Positions 62,926 to 64,000 of a stretch of DNA of 64,000 bases are shown piece by piece. The translations under genes and the position numbers were made by a program. How positions within the stretch are numbered: position 1 is the first letter of the stretch; the number at the start of each line of letters is the position of its first letter. Source of the DNA: Pseudomonadota bacterium (GTDB lineage Bacteria; Myxococcota_A; UBA796; UBA9615); NCBI GenBank assembly GCA_024229515.1, contig JAAESI010000048.1, positions 124,001-188,000 of the forward strand. Reading direction: 5' to 3'. Below the pieces are notes generated by a model. The model saw only the letters and a list, made by a program, of their open reading frames with translations, was not told the DNA's origin and searched no databases.

Positions 62926-63849
62926 ATGCGGATTCTCGTGCTCACCGCCTGCCTCGCCCTCGTCGCGCTCGCCGGGTGCCCCCAGCCGGCGTGCAGCCCG
63001 GGCGCCACCCAGACCTGCAGCTGCCCTGGCGGCAGCGAGGGCGTTCAGATCTGCGAGGACGACGGCGCGGCGTGGGGAAGTTGTTCCTGCGAGGGCGCTG
63101 ACGACGACGACGACGATGACGACTCCACCGACGACGACGACTCCACCGACGACGACGACTCCACCGACGACGACGACTCCACCGACGACGACGACTCCAC
63201 CGACGACGACGACGCAGCGGCCACGTTTGAGCTCGAAGGGTTCGCCTTCTACGGAGCCCCCGACGACTTCCTGGAGGGCGAAGGCGGCACCGGGATCGTG
63301 GTCACCGACGTGCACGGCAGCGGCTCCGCCGACTCCGACGACGAGGGCGAGTTCACCATCGAGGTCGTGGACCAGGATCTGCTCGAGCTGCGCGGACACA
63401 CCGAGGACCCCATCTACATCGACTCCATCACGACCATGACCCGCAAGCAGCTCGGCGTCGGCGTCGAGGCGGAGGTCGAGGTCGCCCACAAGGCCCACGA
63501 GGAGTTCCACTACGACCGCGACTACGGCGGCCAGAGCTACTCCGACGCCCACGGCACCGTGCTGGTCGAGCTGCTCATGGACGGGGACGCCATCCCCGTC
63601 AACGCCACCGTCGCGCTGAGCCAGCCCCACGGCGGGTCCTTCGTAATGCTGTCGGTCGGGGGCTCCATCCCCACCGACACCATCCCCGCCAACGCCGACC
63701 TCGGAGAGGTGGCGTTCGCGCGCGTCGAGCCCGGCACCGCCACGGTGACCGTGACCCCGCCCGACAACGCCGAGAACGGGTGCATCGGGCCAGAAACGAC
63801 GACCGTGGAGCCGAACGTGCTCAACCTCGTCATCTTCCTCTGCGGCTGA
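62926..63849 (+). CDS. Asp-rich lipoprotein with CSPG module and beta domain
   Basis: A 307-residue lipoprotein. The signal ends LVALAGC; the Cys module CSPGATQTCSCPGG, GVQICEDDG, WGSCSC is followed by an Asp linker encoded by five perfect 18-base repeats (63121-63210, STDDDD), then a carboxypeptidase-regulatory or SdrD-like beta domain (GTGIVVTDVHGSGSADSDDEG, FTIEVVDQDLLELRGH) and the C-terminal domain shared with 62085-62852. A GC hairpin (63851-63863) follows the stop without a T-run. Confidence 0.7.
   Translation: MRILVLTACLALVALAGCPQPACSPGATQTCSCPGGSEGVQICEDDGAAWGSCSCEGADDDDDDDDSTDDDDSTDDDDSTDDDDSTDDDDSTDDDDAAATFELEGFAFYGAPDDFLEGEGGTGIVVTDVHGSGSADSDDEGEFTIEVVDQDLLELRGHTEDPIYIDSITTMTRKQLGVGVEAEVEVAHKAHEEFHYDRDYGGQSYSDAHGTVLVELLMDGDAIPVNATVALSQPHGGSFVMLSVGGSIPTDTIPANADLGEVAFARVEPGTATVTVTPPDNAENGCIGPETTTVEPNVLNLVIFLCG
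63121..63210 (+). repeat. Five perfect 18-base tandem repeats encoding STDDDD
   Basis: The unit GACTCCACCGACGACGAC is repeated five times without a mismatch. Length change would alter the linker in six-residue steps and keep the frame, as in surface-protein VNTRs. Confidence 0.85.
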
Positions 63850-63901
63850 TCCCCCGGCGGGGGCCCTTGCAATCGAGCGGCCGCCTGGGTCTCATGGAGG
63901 C

Positions 63902-64000
63902 ATGAACCGCCCCCGCCTGCCTTTGATCTGCGTGCTGATTCTGTTGGGCCTGTTGGCGACGCTGGCCTCGGGCTGCTGCCCGGTCTGCGCCGACGACGAC
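63902..64000 (+). CDS. Lipoprotein, 3' end outside window
   Basis: From ATG 63902 the visible 33 residues form a lipoprotein signal (LILLGLLATLASGC) followed by CPVCADDD at the edge, suggesting another Asp-rich lipoprotein of the cluster. GGAGG ends one base before the ATG, closer than usual. No more can be said. Confidence 0.6.
   Translation, partial: MNRPRLPLICVLILLGLLATLASGCCPVCADDD

Noticed and set aside
63115..63215. CRISPR-like short repeats
   Set aside because: The 18-base units are contiguous without spacers and encode an in-frame Asp linker, so they are a coding tandem repeat.

Overview
The window is about 70% GC and almost fully coding. It looks like a chromosome segment of a deltaproteobacterial-grade organism, most likely Myxococcota or a neighbouring phylum. 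The reasons are: many lipoproteins and secreted proteins; MopE-type Asp/Cys repeats and long Asp-rich linkers; C-terminal Cys + hydrophobic + Arg-cluster tails resembling the MYXO-CTERM sorting signal; a Ser/Thr kinase fused to an AAA ATPase; FHA and DUF4388 proteins; and a mevalonate-pathway HMG-CoA reductase. I see no rRNA, tRNA, CRISPR array, insertion sequence or phage gene.

Layout. 1-1.6 kb: fragments around a head-to-head junction. 1.6-4.4 kb: tldD/tldE protease pair. 4.4-4.9 kb: a small gene for a homologue of the archaeal chromatin protein MC1, with an unusually AT-rich, hairpin-rich upstream region. 4.9-19 kb: secreted metalloprotease, lipoproteins, a pseudo-receiver protein, a large kinase/ATPase regulator, RCC1-like and MopE-like surface proteins, HAD hydrolase, DUF1761 protein. 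19-26.8 kb: a TrkA-like protein in an operon with an 11-heme cytochrome and a lipoprotein, then an M16 peptidase and a lipase. 26.8-35 kb: surface proteins (LTD, CotH kinase, lectin-like, PEP-utiliser-like, DUF1566), many broken by frameshifts. 35-42.5 kb: AlkB-like oxygenase, GH36-like glycosidase, FHA protein, amidohydrolase, DUF2330 protein, HMG-CoA reductase. 42.5-47.8 kb: PAS histidine kinase, ECF sigma/anti-sigma unit, FG-GAP protein. 47.9-53.8 kb: a NorC/NorB-like nitric oxide reductase pair, pilin-like protein, PNPOx-like protein, B12-type radical SAM enzyme, TetR regulator. 53.8-54.3 kb: a non-coding island with stacked hairpins. 54.3-57.6 kb: a second 11-heme cytochrome and a relative of the first lipoprotein, with a truncated radical SAM gene wedged between them. 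57.7-64 kb: serpin, FG-GAP/MopE protein, a truncated copper monooxygenase-like gene, and a cluster of Asp-rich lipoproteins.

How they work together. Most products are predicted to be exported or surface-anchored. The clearest functional units are TldD/TldE, the two lipoprotein + 11-heme cytochrome modules (extracytoplasmic electron transfer), the NorCB-like pair, and the ECF sigma/anti-sigma pair. The MC1 homologue is the most unexpected gene.

Caution. At least three inverted junctions (about 0.71, 57.16 and 61.26 kb), one internal gene deletion (about 32.55 kb) and several frameshifts cut genes with clear homology. They may be real rearrangements, but the pattern also fits amplification or assembly chimeras and uncorrected indels. 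All family assignments were made by eye from translated sequence; no database search was run.
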